The notes: generated by a model from the letters alone, not told the origin. A stretch of 64,000 nucleotides of DNA from Nocardia vermiculata NBRC 100427 (GCF_001613265.1 NZ_BDCA01000006.1:186001-250000), one strand, 5' to 3'. Numbered from the stretch's first letter, positions 43,481 through 52,800 are shown. Numbers and translations: made by a program.

Positions 43481-44631
43481 AGTCCCCCACGTGCCACGAG
43501 TTGCGCGGCGATCACATTGCGCTGGATCTCGTTGGTCCCCTCACCGACGATCATCAGCGGGGCGTCGCGGAAATAGCGCTCCACGTCGTATTCGGTGGAG
43601 TAGCCGTACCCGCCGTGGATACGTACCGCGTTGAGCGCCACCTCCATCGCGATCTCCGAGGCGTACAGCTTGGCCATCCCGGCCTCCATATCGCAGCGCT
43701 CACCCCGGTCGTACATTTCGGCGGCGTGCCGGGTGAGCTGACGCGCGGCGGTCAGCTTGGTCGCCATATCGGCGAGATAGTTCCCGACCGACTGATGCTT
43801 CCAGATCGGCTGTCCGAAGCTCTCCCGCTGCTGGGCGTAGGCCAGCGAATCCTCGAGGGCCGCGGTGGCCACGCCCAGCGCCCGCGAGGCGACCTGGATG
43901 CGGCCGGTTTCGAGCCCCTTCATCATCTGCCCGAAACCCTTGCCGGGTGTGGTGCCGAGGACGGCGTCGGCGGAGATCCGGTAGTTGTCGAACGACAGCT
44001 CACAGCTCTCGACGCCCTTGTATCCGAGCTTGGGCAGATCCCGCGACACGGTCAGTCCCGGACCGTGTTCGACCAGCACGATGGAGATGCCGCGATGCCG
44101 CGGTGTCGCCGCCGGATCGGTCTTGCACAGCAGGGCGATGACGCCCGAACGCCGCGCGTTGGTGATCCACGTCTTGGCACCGTTGATCACCAGATCGTCG
44201 CCGTCGCGCTTGGCGGTGGTGGTCATGGCCTGGAGGTCGGAGCCTCCCCCGGGCTCGGTCAGTGCCATGGTCGCGCGGATCTCGCCGGTCGCCATCCGGG
44301 GCAGGTAGCGCCGCTTCTGTTCCTCGGTGCCGAACAGGCCGACGAGTTTGGCGACCACCGTGTGCCCGCCCATGGCGCCCGACAGCGACATCCAGCCGCG
44401 CGCCAGTTCCTCGGTCACCTTCACATAGCAGGGCATCGACACCGGCGCCCCGCCGTACTCCTCCGAGATCGCCAGGCCGTAGATGCCGATGCGTTTCATC
44501 TGCTCGATCCACTGCTCCGGGTACTCGTTCGCGTGCTCCACCTCCTGGACGGCCGGTTTCACCTCGCGATCGATGAACTCACGCACCGTCTCCACCAGGA
44601 AGGTCTCTTCGTCGTTCAGGTAGTAGCTCAC
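43477..44631 (-). CDS. acyl-CoA dehydrogenase
   Basis: 384 residues from the GTG at 44631, chosen where family homology begins (SYYLNDEETFLVETVREFID); an open frame extends to 44718. FAD and substrate motifs are MALTEPGGGSDLQAMTTTAK, WITNARRSGV, RIQVASRALGVA and KLYASEIAMEVALNAVRIHG. The catalytic Glu is in APLMIVGEGTNEIQRNVI. Length and motifs are typical of short/branched-chain dehydrogenases. It is first of the operon 44631-40081, divergent from citE with one regional palindrome between. Confidence 0.92.
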   Translation of the reverse strand: MSYYLNDEETFLVETVREFIDREVKPAVQEVEHANEYPEQWIEQMKRIGIYGLAISEEYGGAPVSMPCYVKVTEELARGWMSLSGAMGGHTVVAKLVGLFGTEEQKRRYLPRMATGEIRATMALTEPGGGSDLQAMTTTAKRDGDDLVINGAKTWITNARRSGVIALLCKTDPAATPRHRGISIVLVEHGPGLTVSRDLPKLGYKGVESCELSFDNYRISADAVLGTTPGKGFGQMMKGLETGRIQVASRALGVATAALEDSLAYAQQRESFGQPIWKHQSVGNYLADMATKLTAARQLTRHAAEMYDRGERCDMEAGMAKLYASEIAMEVALNAVRIHGGYGYSTEYDVERYFRDAPLMIVGEGTNEIQRNVIAAQLVARGGL

Positions 44632-44716
44632 GCCCCACGCCTCATCGTGTCGCGGGCTCTCCCGAGCCCGAAAACGGATCTGTACGGCCATCGTCGAACA
44701 GCCGGAAGAAAATGTC

Positions 44717-44732
44717 AATCATGATAAACATT
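44717..44732. promoter_or_regulatory. regional operator-like palindrome, site 4
   Basis: AATCATGATAAACATT agrees with site 1 in most positions. It lies in the spacer between the dehydrogenase start (44631) and citE (44800). AGAGA-CTAA-TCTCT follows at 44736-44749. Confidence 0.5.
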
Positions 44733-44799
44733 TACAGAGACTAATCTCTCTGGGAGACTCCCGAAATCCGCACCGACGATCGAGAAGGAACGAGAATTC

Positions 44800-45648
44800 G
44801 TGGCAGATGTACGCCGACGCGCGGCACTGGTCGCCCCCGGCTCCGATGACCGCAAGGCATGCAAGGCGCTGGCGAGCACGGCCGACGAAGTGGTCCTCGA
44901 CCTCGAGGATGCGGTCGCGACGGGATCGAAGGTCACCGCACGAACGCTCGTCTCGGACCTGATCCGCGAGCACGGTACCGCCCGGACGGTATCGGTCCGG
45001 ATCAACGGACCGACCACCCCGTGGTTCACCGAGGATCTGCGCGCCTGCGCGGCCCTGGCCGGGACCCTCACCTCGATCGTCGTCCCGAAGGTCGAGAGCC
45101 GGGCGGAGCTGGCCGAGGCCGATGCGGTGCTCACCGCAGCCGGGGCCGCCGAACTGCCGGTACAGGCCCTGATCGAGACCCCGGCCGGAATCGGCGCGGT
45201 CGACGATATCGCCACCGGCCCCCGGGTGAGCGCGCTGATCATCGGCTACGCCGATCTCGGTGCCGCCCTGGGGCGCGCCGCGACCGCCGGCCCGCAGCAG
45301 TGGTTGTTCGTCCAGGACCGGGTCCTGCACGCCGCACGGGCCGCTGGCATCCAGGCCGTCGACGGTCCCTACCTGCGTATCGCCGACGATGCGGACTTCC
45401 GCGCCGCCACTGGGTGGACCGCCGATCTGGGATTCGACGGAAAATGGGTGATCCATCCCGCCCAGATCGCCACGGTCCAGGAGGTTTTCACCCCCACCGA
45501 GCAGCAAGCCGAATACGCTCGCCGCGTGCTGGCGGCACTCGAGCAGGCGGAGTCCCACGGCGCGGGCGCGGCCCAGCTCGACGGGCAGATGCTGGACGAA
45601 GCCGTCGCGGTGGCGGCGCGGCGCACCTTGTCGAAGATCGGAGCATGA
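44800..45648 (+). CDS. CitE-like HpcH/HpaI aldolase (citramalyl-/malyl-CoA lyase type)
   Basis: A 282-residue TIM barrel. RRAALVAPGSDDRKACKALA, DEVVLDLEDAVATGSKVTAR (metal-binding Glu-Asp), SVRINGPTTPW, VVPKVESRAEL, ALIETPAGIGAVDDIA, YADLGAALG and KWVIHPAQIATVQEVFTP are the ordered blocks of CitE lyases. These cleave 3-hydroxyacyl-CoAs such as malyl-, beta-methylmalyl- or citramalyl-CoA to glyoxylate or pyruvate plus an acyl-CoA. The GTG at 44800 follows AAGGAA. The next gene, one base away, encodes a matching hydratase. Confidence 0.88.
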   Translation: MADVRRRAALVAPGSDDRKACKALASTADEVVLDLEDAVATGSKVTARTLVSDLIREHGTARTVSVRINGPTTPWFTEDLRACAALAGTLTSIVVPKVESRAELAEADAVLTAAGAAELPVQALIETPAGIGAVDDIATGPRVSALIIGYADLGAALGRAATAGPQQWLFVQDRVLHAARAAGIQAVDGPYLRIADDADFRAATGWTADLGFDGKWVIHPAQIATVQEVFTPTEQQAEYARRVLAALEQAESHGAGAAQLDGQMLDEAVAVAARRTLSKIGA

Positions 45649-45649
45649 G

Positions 45650-46654
45650 ATGAGCAGCGATTCCGTCCGCGCGGTCGGCGGACCGTATTTCGACGAGCTG
45701 TCGGTGGGACAGATCTTCGACACCGCACCCGCGATCACCCTTACCGAAGGGCTCGCGGCAGCGCATCAGAGCATCCTCGGTGACCGGTTGCGCTTGCCGC
45801 TGGACACCCACCTGGCGACCGCGGTCGCCGGCGGGCCCGTCGCCCACGCGGGCCTGGTGGCGGACCTGTCGATCGGACAGTCCACCCTGGCGACCCATCA
45901 CGTCAAGGCCAATCTGTTCTACCGGGGGCTTCGTTTCCACCGCCTCTCGCGGATCGGCGACACCCTGTACACGACGACCGAAGTTGCCGGGCTGAAACAG
46001 AATTCGGCGAAACCGGGGCGACGCCCCACCGGACTGGCAGCCCTGCGGATCACCACCGTCGACCAGAACGGTGCCACCGTCCTCGACTTCTACCGGTGCG
46101 CGATGTTGCCGCTGAGCGAGAACCCGGATCCCGCGCGGCCGGTGCCCGCCGACGATCTGTCCGCGATCGAACCGCGCGACCTGCCGCCACTGACCGTGCC
46201 CGACGGGCTGGATCCGGCGGCGTACCGGCGGCGGGTCCCGGGCAGGCATTTCGATCCGGCACTCGTGGGCACCACCTTCGAATCCAGTGGTGACGTGGTG
46301 TCGGGCGCACCCGAACTGGCCCGGCTGACGCTCAACATCGCCGCCACCCACCACGACGCCCGGGTCGGCGCCGCCGGACGCCTGGTCTACGGCGGGCACA
46401 CCATCGGGCTCGCGCTGGCGCAGGCCACGCGCGCACTGCCGAACCTGGTGACCGTGCTGGGCTGGCAATCCTGCGACCACACCGGCCCGGTGCACGAGGG
46501 CGACACCCTCACCAGCCGGCTGCTCGTCGAATCCGCGGAACCGCTACCGGCGGGCGGCGGAGTTCTGCACCTGCGGTCGCAGGTCTACGCGCACCGCGGC
46601 GACGCGGCCCCCGCCCCCGTGCTGGACTGGCGATTCAGCGCGCTGTTCGCCTGA
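45650..46654 (+). CDS. double-hotdog MaoC hydratase, mesaconyl-/itaconyl-CoA hydratase-like
   Basis: 334 residues. The N-terminal half has YFDELSVGQIFDTAPAITLT, HLATAVAGGPVAHAGLVADL and LFYRGLRFHRLSRIGDTLYT, with VAGLKQNSAKPGRRPTGLAA, the pattern of mesaconyl-C1-CoA (2-methylfumaryl-CoA) hydratases. The second hotdog (FDPALVGTTFESSGDVVSGA) ends in LVYGGHTIGLALAQATRALP, with the active His region. It would hydrate the methyl-fumaryl-type CoA to the substrate of the CitE lyase encoded directly upstream. Itaconyl-CoA hydratase is the main alternative. Confidence 0.8.
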   Translation: MSSDSVRAVGGPYFDELSVGQIFDTAPAITLTEGLAAAHQSILGDRLRLPLDTHLATAVAGGPVAHAGLVADLSIGQSTLATHHVKANLFYRGLRFHRLSRIGDTLYTTTEVAGLKQNSAKPGRRPTGLAALRITTVDQNGATVLDFYRCAMLPLSENPDPARPVPADDLSAIEPRDLPPLTVPDGLDPAAYRRRVPGRHFDPALVGTTFESSGDVVSGAPELARLTLNIAATHHDARVGAAGRLVYGGHTIGLALAQATRALPNLVTVLGWQSCDHTGPVHEGDTLTSRLLVESAEPLPAGGGVLHLRSQVYAHRGDAAPAPVLDWRFSALFA

Positions 46655-46694
46655 TGCCACCACACCGACTCCACCATTCACGAGAGGTAACAGC

Positions 46695-47486
46695 ATGAGC
46701 ACCACAGGACGCCTGGCCGGTAAGGTCGCGCTGATCACCGGCGCGGCTTCCGGTCTGGGCCTGGCTTCGGCGCACCGTTTCGCGGCCGAGGGCGCGGCCG
46801 TCGCACTCGCCGATCTCGATCCGGCCGCGGCCGCGGCTGCCACCGAGCAGATCACCGCGGCGGGCGGGCGCGCGCTTCCGGTCACCGCGAACGTCACCTC
46901 CGATGCCGACGCACAGCGGATGATCGCCGAAACCCTCACCGAATTCGGGCAACTCGACGTGGTCTTCGCCAATGCGGGGATCAACGGCACCGGAAATGCG
47001 GCCGATACCACCGAGGACGACTGGGACCGGGTGATCGCGATCAACCTCAAGGGGGTCTGGCTCACCTCGAAGTACGCACTGCCGCATATGATCGAGCGCC
47101 GCACCGGCTCGATCATCAACCAGGCCAGTATGGGTGGGCTGATCGGGCTGCCCGGCATCTTCCCGTACACCGCGGCCAAGGGCGGGGTCATCGCGATGAC
47201 CAAACAGATGGCGGTCACCTACGGTCCGGACAATGTGCGGGTGAACGCCATCTGCCCCGGCACCATCCCGACGCCCCTGGTGTACCAGGACCGCATCGAT
47301 CGCGGCGATGTCGCGCCCGATGCCGACCAGACCGCGCTCGATGCGGCTACCGCAGCACGCTTTCCGCTGCGCCGGCTGGGTACCCCGGCCGATCTGGCCT
47401 CGCTCGCGCTGTTCCTGGCCAGTGACGAGGCCGACTGGATCACCGGTGGGATCTACACCGTCGACGGTGGCCGCAGCGCCTTCTGA
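46695..47486 (+). CDS. SDR family oxidoreductase
   Basis: 263 residues. LITGAASGLGLASAHRFAAE, ANAGINGTGNAAD, NQASMGGL, YTAAKGG (YxxxK) and CPGTIPTPLVYQDRIDRGD are in order, ending WITGGIYTVDGG. It is third in the citE operon, 40 bases after the hydratase with AGAGG before the ATG. It probably handles a hydroxy or oxo intermediate of the same route. A strong hairpin follows. Confidence 0.9.
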   Translation: MSTTGRLAGKVALITGAASGLGLASAHRFAAEGAAVALADLDPAAAAAATEQITAAGGRALPVTANVTSDADAQRMIAETLTEFGQLDVVFANAGINGTGNAADTTEDDWDRVIAINLKGVWLTSKYALPHMIERRTGSIINQASMGGLIGLPGIFPYTAAKGGVIAMTKQMAVTYGPDNVRVNAICPGTIPTPLVYQDRIDRGDVAPDADQTALDAATAARFPLRRLGTPADLASLALFLASDEADWITGGIYTVDGGRSAF

Positions 47487-47513
47487 CACCACAGCGCTCA
47501 CCCCGGAACACGA

Positions 47514-47556
47514 AACCGCCGGGTGGGAAACGTATCTCGTTTCCCACCCGGCGGTT
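47514..47556. terminator. 19-bp perfect hairpin between convergent genes
   Basis: 47514-47532 pairs perfectly with 47538-47556 around TATCT. It is 27 bases after the SDR stop and 11 bases before the dctP stop. By design it matches the hairpins at 40002 and 60410. Confidence 0.8.
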
Positions 47557-47567
47557 CACTGCTCGGC

Positions 47568-48854
47568 TCAGGCCGGGCGATGCGGCAGGTAGACATCCTC
47601 GTAGACGCGGCGGACGTACGGTTCGATATCGATCTTGTCCGGCGTGTACCACTCGGCGAAGCCGTTGTAGTCGGTGGTGTTGCGGTAGCCGAGTTCGGCC
47701 ACGATACGGCTCCATTTTTCGGCCGCGGTCCGCACCGAGTCCACGAACGCCGCACCGTCGGAGAGCGAACGCTCGTGCGCTGCCCCGTCGATGATCGCCT
47801 CGTTGCTGCGCTGCAGCGCCGTCCGCGCATCGGCCGACAGCGGGCTCACCTCCCCGCCGTACTTCTTGATCTGCTCGACCGAATCGACCGTGATAGGCCA
47901 GATCTTGTCCTCGACGACGGCGCCGAGGAAGACGTCGAGGCGATCCCACAGCAACTGCTGTGCCGCCAGCGGCAGTTTGTTCCACATGTCGTCGTTGAAC
48001 ACCATGTTCGCGGTCGGGACGACCAACCCGGCATCCGGATCGATGATCGTGTGGGGCGCGACCTCGACCAGACCACCGATCGTCGCTGCCGACGGGCTGA
48101 CCATCGAGCAATCGATGACACCGCGCTGCAGTGCCTCGTAGGCCTCGGTATAGGCCACCGAGGTCGAGGTGCCGTGCAGGGCGGCGACCTGCTTACCGGC
48201 CGCGGTACTACCGATGGAGATGCTCTTACCGGCGAAATCGGCCAGACTGGAGCGGGGGTCGGCACAGAACATCGCGTTGGTTCCGGCGTTGTAACCGGGC
48301 ATCACCAGCTTCATCCCCTTCTCCTCGAACTCCGACACGATCTCCGGAGTGGCGAAGGCGACCTCGGCGGGCCAGGCGTTGGACTGCAACGCACCGGTGA
48401 CCACACTCTGGTCGGAGAGCACCCCGGCATTGCCGAGGGCCGAGGTGGCCGGGAACTCCTTGGGCTCGTACACGGTGAGCACCTGCGCCATATCGAGGCG
48501 GCCGTCGCTGACGGCATCGTCGATCTCGGTGGACTTCGCGATCGCATCCGAGTACGCGACATCGAAGGTGATCTTCCCGCCGGACCAGTCCTCGACCGCG
48601 GCCACGTACTCCTCGACGAACGCCCCCGCGACCGACCCCTTGGCGCCGGGCGACTGCGTGTGCAGCACGATGGTCCCGGCGTCGGCCAAGGCGGCCCGAT
48701 ACTCGTCCTTGGTAGCACCGTAGGAGACACTCGGTCCCCCACCGCGCATGCCGTTGATGCCGGATTCGGCGCATCCGGCCAGCACGAGGGCCCCGGCCGC
48801 CAGGTACGCACCGGCACGGACGGCGGCACCCGTGCGCGTGAAGAACTTGACCAC
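47568..48854 (-). CDS. dctP: TRAP transporter substrate-binding lipoprotein (DctP family)
   Basis: 428 residues from the GTG at 48854, supported by AAGGAG seven bases upstream. The signal sequence (FFTRTGAAVRAGAYLAAGAL) ends in the lipobox VLAGC with Cys28. The mature part has TRAP receptor features: EDWSGGKITFDVAYSDAI, DDAVSDGRLDMAQVLTVYEP, GKSISIGSTAAGKQVAALHG, YEALQRGVIDCSMVSPSAAT and HTIIDPDAGLVVPTANMVFN. It binds an organic acid outside the membrane for DctQM. These membrane subunits are encoded 12 kb away, at 60496-62618. It is divergent from the permuted CaiB gene. Confidence 0.88.
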   Translation of the reverse strand: MVKFFTRTGAAVRAGAYLAAGALVLAGCAESGINGMRGGGPSVSYGATKDEYRAALADAGTIVLHTQSPGAKGSVAGAFVEEYVAAVEDWSGGKITFDVAYSDAIAKSTEIDDAVSDGRLDMAQVLTVYEPKEFPATSALGNAGVLSDQSVVTGALQSNAWPAEVAFATPEIVSEFEEKGMKLVMPGYNAGTNAMFCADPRSSLADFAGKSISIGSTAAGKQVAALHGTSTSVAYTEAYEALQRGVIDCSMVSPSAATIGGLVEVAPHTIIDPDAGLVVPTANMVFNDDMWNKLPLAAQQLLWDRLDVFLGAVVEDKIWPITVDSVEQIKKYGGEVSPLSADARTALQRSNEAIIDGAAHERSLSDGAAFVDSVRTAAEKWSRIVAELGYRNTTDYNGFAEWYTPDKIDIEPYVRRVYEDVYLPHRPA

Positions 48855-48952
48855 TGCTGATCTCCTTGAATGGGCCTCGAAGGCCGAAACGCGATGTGAG
48901 AGAAGTTGATCGACACCGCAATCGCATACGAGCAGAGTGACGTCCCCCACTC

Positions 48953-49051
48953 GATGATGCTAATCATGCGTCTGAATTGATGGAATTGTCAAGATCTATG
49001 CGCCTGAATTACGGCTACCGCGGGAGCAATTCCTGCCTATGATTATTAGCA
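48953..49051. promoter_or_regulatory. cluster of regional palindrome-like sites between dctP and CaiB genes
   Basis: GATGATGCTAATCATG at 48953-48968, AATCATGCGTCTGAAT at 48962-48977, ATGCGCCTGAATT at 48998-49010 and, on the other strand, TGCTAATAAT at 49042-49051. ATGCGTCTGAATT at 48966 and ATGCGCCTGAATT at 48998 differ in one base and are 32 bases apart, about three helix turns. Several dimers could bind here. Confidence 0.5.
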
Positions 49052-49069
49052 CCCTGTAGGATCGGTGCC

Positions 49070-50260
49070 GTGCCAGGCCCCACCCCAGCTCTGTCGCCTC
49101 GTGTCCGCGACTGGGCAGGCAGCGGAATCGCGAACCTCACCGGACGCCCCGACGGCCCACCGCTGATCCCACCCGGCCACGCCGCGACCATCGCCCGCCA
49201 GGACACCGACCGCATAGCCGCCGCGACCGCGGGACGGGTACGACTGGACGGCGCCCGGCTGCTGTCCGAGCGGGCCGCGTTCACCGGATTCACCCGGGGC
49301 GGCCGCCGCTCGGTGGGCAGCCACTGCCGGCTCCTGCCGACCAGGGACGGCTGGGCCGCGGTGAGTTGTGCCCGGCCCGACGATCCGGCACTGTTCGGGG
49401 CCCTCGTCTGCGGTGAGGTCGGCGACGATCCGTGGCCACAGCTCACCGACTGGCTGCGCACCCATTCCGGCGCCGAACTGGCCGAACGCGCCGGGTTGCT
49501 GGGACTGGCAGCGACACCCGTCACGCCGGTGGCCGCCGCGAGCGCGCCCGTCCTCCCGTTGCGCTCGGTGGCCGGGCTGCGGGTGGTCGATTTCAGCGCG
49601 CTGTGGGCGGGCCCGCTGTGCGCACACCTGCTGGGACTGGCCGGGGCGCGGGTCATCAAGGTCGAAACCCCGACCCGCCCCGACGGCGCCCGGCGTGGAA
49701 ATCCCGAGTTCTACCGACTGCTGCATGCCGGGCACGAATCGGTCGTCCTGGACCCGGACGATGCGCGCCAACGCCGCGTACTCGCCGAACTGGTCGCCTC
49801 CGCCGATATCGTCATCGAGGCTTCCCGCCCCCGCGCGCTGGCCGGATTCGGGCTCGACGCCCGGGGGTTCGCCGACGCGGGCGGCACCTGGATCTCGATC
49901 ACCGCGCACGGCCGGGCCTCGAACCGGATCGGATTCGGCGACGATATCGCCGCCGGTGCGGGCCTGGTGGCGCGGGACGCGGACGGGACGCCGCTGTTCG
50001 TCGGAGATGCGATCGCCGACCCACTGACCGGGCTGCGGGCTGCGGTGCTGGCGATGTCGGTCCCGTCCGACGGCTCCGGTCGGCTGTGGGACGTCTCGAT
50101 GTCCTCGATCGTGGCAGCGACACTCGATCCCGCCACCCGCACCGAGCCGATCGCGGACTCGCTACTGCATGCACCGACCCGCCGCGCGCCCGGCGGTGTG
50201 GCGCCCGCCGGCGGCAGCGACACCGCCGCGGTCCTCGCCGAACTGGGTGTGCGGCCGTGA
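49070..50260 (+). CDS. CaiB-type CoA-transferase with swapped domain order
   Basis: 396 residues from the GTG at 49070. The standard N-terminal CaiB start (SVAGLRVVDFSALWAGPLCA, GARVIKVETPTRPDGARRG, ADIVIEASRPRAL) appears only from about residue 165. The part before it (GRVRLDGARLLSERAAFTGF, GGRRSVGSHCRLLPTRDGWA, ELAERAGLLGLAATPVTPVA) corresponds to the C-terminal domain of ordinary members. RIGFGDDIAAGAGLVARDAD carries the likely nucleophile Asp. So the chain looks circularly permuted. The TGA overlaps the next start as GTGA, joining it to the amidohydrolase. Confidence 0.8.
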   Translation: MPGPTPALSPRVRDWAGSGIANLTGRPDGPPLIPPGHAATIARQDTDRIAAATAGRVRLDGARLLSERAAFTGFTRGGRRSVGSHCRLLPTRDGWAAVSCARPDDPALFGALVCGEVGDDPWPQLTDWLRTHSGAELAERAGLLGLAATPVTPVAAASAPVLPLRSVAGLRVVDFSALWAGPLCAHLLGLAGARVIKVETPTRPDGARRGNPEFYRLLHAGHESVVLDPDDARQRRVLAELVASADIVIEASRPRALAGFGLDARGFADAGGTWISITAHGRASNRIGFGDDIAAGAGLVARDADGTPLFVGDAIADPLTGLRAAVLAMSVPSDGSGRLWDVSMSSIVAATLDPATRTEPIADSLLHAPTRRAPGGVAPAGGSDTAAVLAELGVRP

Positions 50261-51666
50261 CCGGCCTCGTCGCTCGCGACGCCGGACTCGTTATTCGCGA
50301 CGCGGAGGTCTGCGGTACCCGCGCCGACGTCGTCGTCCGCGACGGTATCGTCGCCGCGATCGGCACACCGCCGACCGCGCCCGGGGTCCCGGTACTCGAC
50401 GCCGCGGGTGGTGCGCTGCTGCCCGGACTGCACGATCACCATCTGCACCTGCATGCGCTCGCCGCCGATACGAACTCGGTGCGCTGCGGGCCGCCCCGGG
50501 TGCACACGGCCGGTGAGCTGGCCGCCGCACTGGCCGCCGCGCCGGGCGACGGGTGGATTCGCGGGGTCGGCTATGTCGAAACCGTTGCCGGACTGCTCGA
50601 CGCGACAGCGCTCGACGCACTGTGCCGGGAGCGCCCGGTGCGCCTGCAGCACCGCAGTGGTGCGATGTGGATTCTCAATTCCGCCGCAGCACGACTGACC
50701 GGCCTGCACACCACCACCGAACCGGGCGTGGAACGGGACGACCGCGGGCGCGCCACCGGACGGGTCTGGCGCGCCGACAGCTGGTTGCGCTCGCGGCTGC
50801 CCGACGCCTGGCCGCCCGGGCTCACCGAGGTGGGTGCACGGCTGGCCGGCTACGGAATCACCGGAATTACCGATGCCACACCCGATCTGAGTGCGCGATC
50901 ACTCGCAAGCCTGACCTCCGCCGCGGTCACGGGTGAGATTCCACAACGACTGAACCTGCTCGGCGTTCCCCTCGGCGGCGTGTGCGACCCGGTCGTCGGC
51001 ACCGGCCCGTACAAGATCGTGATCGCCGATTCGGAGCTGCCCGATATCGTCGCACTCGAGGACACCGTCCGGCGGGCCCACGACCTCGGCCGGCCGGTCG
51101 CGGTGCACTGTGTCAGCCGCGAGGCACTGCTGATCCTGCTGGCGGTCTTCGATGCCACCGGAACCCTCGAGGGCGACCGGATCGAACACGGTGCACTGGT
51201 ACCGGCGGAAACCCTCGCGGTGTTGCGACGCCTGGGTGTCACCGTGGTGACACAGCCCGGTTTCCTCGCCGACCGTGGCGACGACTATCTGCGCCGGGTC
51301 GAGCGCCGCGACCTCGTCGATCTCTACCGGTGCCGAAGCCTGCGGGACGCGGGTGTGGGGCTGGCGCTGTCGAGTGACGCGCCCTACGGACCCGCGGACC
51401 CCTGGCAGGTGATCATGGCCGCCACCGAGCGCCGCGCACCCGACGGCAGCATTGTCGGCGACGACGAAACAGTGCCGACCGCAACAGCTCTCGACCGATA
51501 CCTGGCCCCGCTGACGGATCCCGGCGGTCCGGCCCGCGCGATCGTCACCGGCGCCGCAGCCGATCTGGTCCTGCTGGACCGGCCGCTCGCGCGGATGCTC
51601 GCCGCACCGGACAGTGCGGCGGTGCGATGCACACTCGTCGGCGGCCGCATGGTGTACGAGCGGTAA
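50257..51666 (+). CDS. amidohydrolase family protein (YtcJ-like, amidohydrolase 3)
   Basis: 469 residues. The beta-sandwich N-terminus (RADVVVRDGIVAAIGTPPTA) leads to the metal motif LLPGLHDHHLHLHALA (HxH). Then come VGYVETVAGLLD, RLQHRSGAMWILNSAAA, a carbamylated-Lys or metal region around GTGPYKIVIAD, AVHCVSREALLILLAVFD, RIEHGALVPAETLAVLRRLG and ALSSDAPYGPADPWQVIMAA with the metal Asp. It hydrolyses an amide, lactone or related bond in an unknown substrate. It is coupled by GTGA overlap to the CaiB gene. Confidence 0.85.
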   Translation: MTGLVARDAGLVIRDAEVCGTRADVVVRDGIVAAIGTPPTAPGVPVLDAAGGALLPGLHDHHLHLHALAADTNSVRCGPPRVHTAGELAAALAAAPGDGWIRGVGYVETVAGLLDATALDALCRERPVRLQHRSGAMWILNSAAARLTGLHTTTEPGVERDDRGRATGRVWRADSWLRSRLPDAWPPGLTEVGARLAGYGITGITDATPDLSARSLASLTSAAVTGEIPQRLNLLGVPLGGVCDPVVGTGPYKIVIADSELPDIVALEDTVRRAHDLGRPVAVHCVSREALLILLAVFDATGTLEGDRIEHGALVPAETLAVLRRLGVTVVTQPGFLADRGDDYLRRVERRDLVDLYRCRSLRDAGVGLALSSDAPYGPADPWQVIMAATERRAPDGSIVGDDETVPTATALDRYLAPLTDPGGPARAIVTGAAADLVLLDRPLARMLAAPDSAAVRCTLVGGRMVYER

Positions 51667-51696
51667 GTGGCCCGGGATCGCCGGACCACCCACCGC

Positions 51697-52800
51697 TCAG
51701 ATTCCGACCAGGTCGGCCAGAAGTTCGGTGTGATGGGTGTTGTTGCCGAAGAGCGGTTCGGTGGCCTTGGCCCGGCGGAAGTACAGATGCGGATCGGCCT
51801 CCCAGGTGAATCCGATACCGCCGTGCACCTGAATGTTCTGCGCCGCACACAAAGTCAGGCATTCCGAGGCCTGCGCCTTGGCCATCACCGCAACCCGGCC
51901 GAACTCGTCGTTGCCCTGGTCCGCGCACATGGAGGCGTACATGACCGTTGCCTGCACGGCGTCGATCGCGATCGCCATATCCGCGCATTTGTGCTTGATG
52001 GCCTGGAAGGACCCGATCGGGCGGTTGAACTGCACCCGCTGCTTGGCATAGCTCACCGCCATGTCCAGCGCGGCCTCGGCGGCGCCGAGCGCCTCGTTCG
52101 CGAGCAGGATGCGCACCAGGTCGACCACGCGGCCGATCGCCGCCGGATCCGAACCCAGCAGGTGGGCGTTCGCGTCCGTCAGCTCGATCGTCGCGACCGG
52201 CCGGGTCGGATCCAAAGAGGATTGTGCGGTTACCGCGACACCGCCGGCCTGTGCGTCCACGACGTACAGCCCGACCGTGTCCCCCGCCGGTACCAGCGCC
52301 GCAATCACCAGCAGGTCGGCCACATGCCCGAAAGCGACGTAGTCGACACGTCCGGTCAATGCGGGTGCCGACGGTTCACCCGCCGCACGTACCCGGGCGC
52401 CGGCGACCGTGGTGTCATCAGCTCCGCTGAGCGCGAGAGTGCCGATCACACTGCCGTCGACCAGGCCGGGCAACAGTGCGCGGTGCTGTTCCTCGGTGCC
52501 CAGCGCCAGCACCGCTTCGATGGCGCCGGTGGTGGTCACCATCGGAACCGGTGTCAGGGCGCGACCCAATTCCTGTGCCACGAGCGAGGTCTCGAGAAAG
52601 CTGAACCCTCCGCCGCCGAATTTCTCTGCGACATGCAAGCCGGGCACCCCCATATTCGAGGTGAGCAGCTGCCAGGTGTCGGCATCGTGACCGCCGGCCG
52701 CGGCGATGTCGCGGACCCGGGTCATCGGGGCACGTTCGGACAGGAGGCGGCGAAGTGAACTCCGAAACTCCTCCTGATCTTCGTCGAATGCGAAGTACAC
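51697..52800 (-). CDS. acyl-CoA dehydrogenase, small/partner subunit type
   Basis: 367 residues from the GTG at 52800. The fold begins FAFDEDQEEFRSSLRRLLSE. The typical Thr-rich flavin motif is poorly conserved (GTLALSGADDTTVAGARVRA). The C-terminal part has AVSYAKQRVQFNRPIGSFQA, HKCADMAIAIDAVQATVMYA and NIQVHGGIGFTWEADPHLYF, the usual look of the partner in heteromeric FadE pairs such as ChsE1/ChsE2. It follows the 419-aa dehydrogenase by 52 bases, so an alpha2-beta2 enzyme for a bulky CoA ester is likely. Confidence 0.85.
   Translation of the reverse strand: MYFAFDEDQEEFRSSLRRLLSERAPMTRVRDIAAAGGHDADTWQLLTSNMGVPGLHVAEKFGGGGFSFLETSLVAQELGRALTPVPMVTTTGAIEAVLALGTEEQHRALLPGLVDGSVIGTLALSGADDTTVAGARVRAAGEPSAPALTGRVDYVAFGHVADLLVIAALVPAGDTVGLYVVDAQAGGVAVTAQSSLDPTRPVATIELTDANAHLLGSDPAAIGRVVDLVRILLANEALGAAEAALDMAVSYAKQRVQFNRPIGSFQAIKHKCADMAIAIDAVQATVMYASMCADQGNDEFGRVAVMAKAQASECLTLCAAQNIQVHGGIGFTWEADPHLYFRRAKATEPLFGNNTHHTELLADLVGI

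Noticed and set aside
44736..44749. AGAGA-CTAA-TCTCT as a separate operator or terminator
   Set aside because: Short arms and no second copy in the window; noted only beside the stronger site at 44717.
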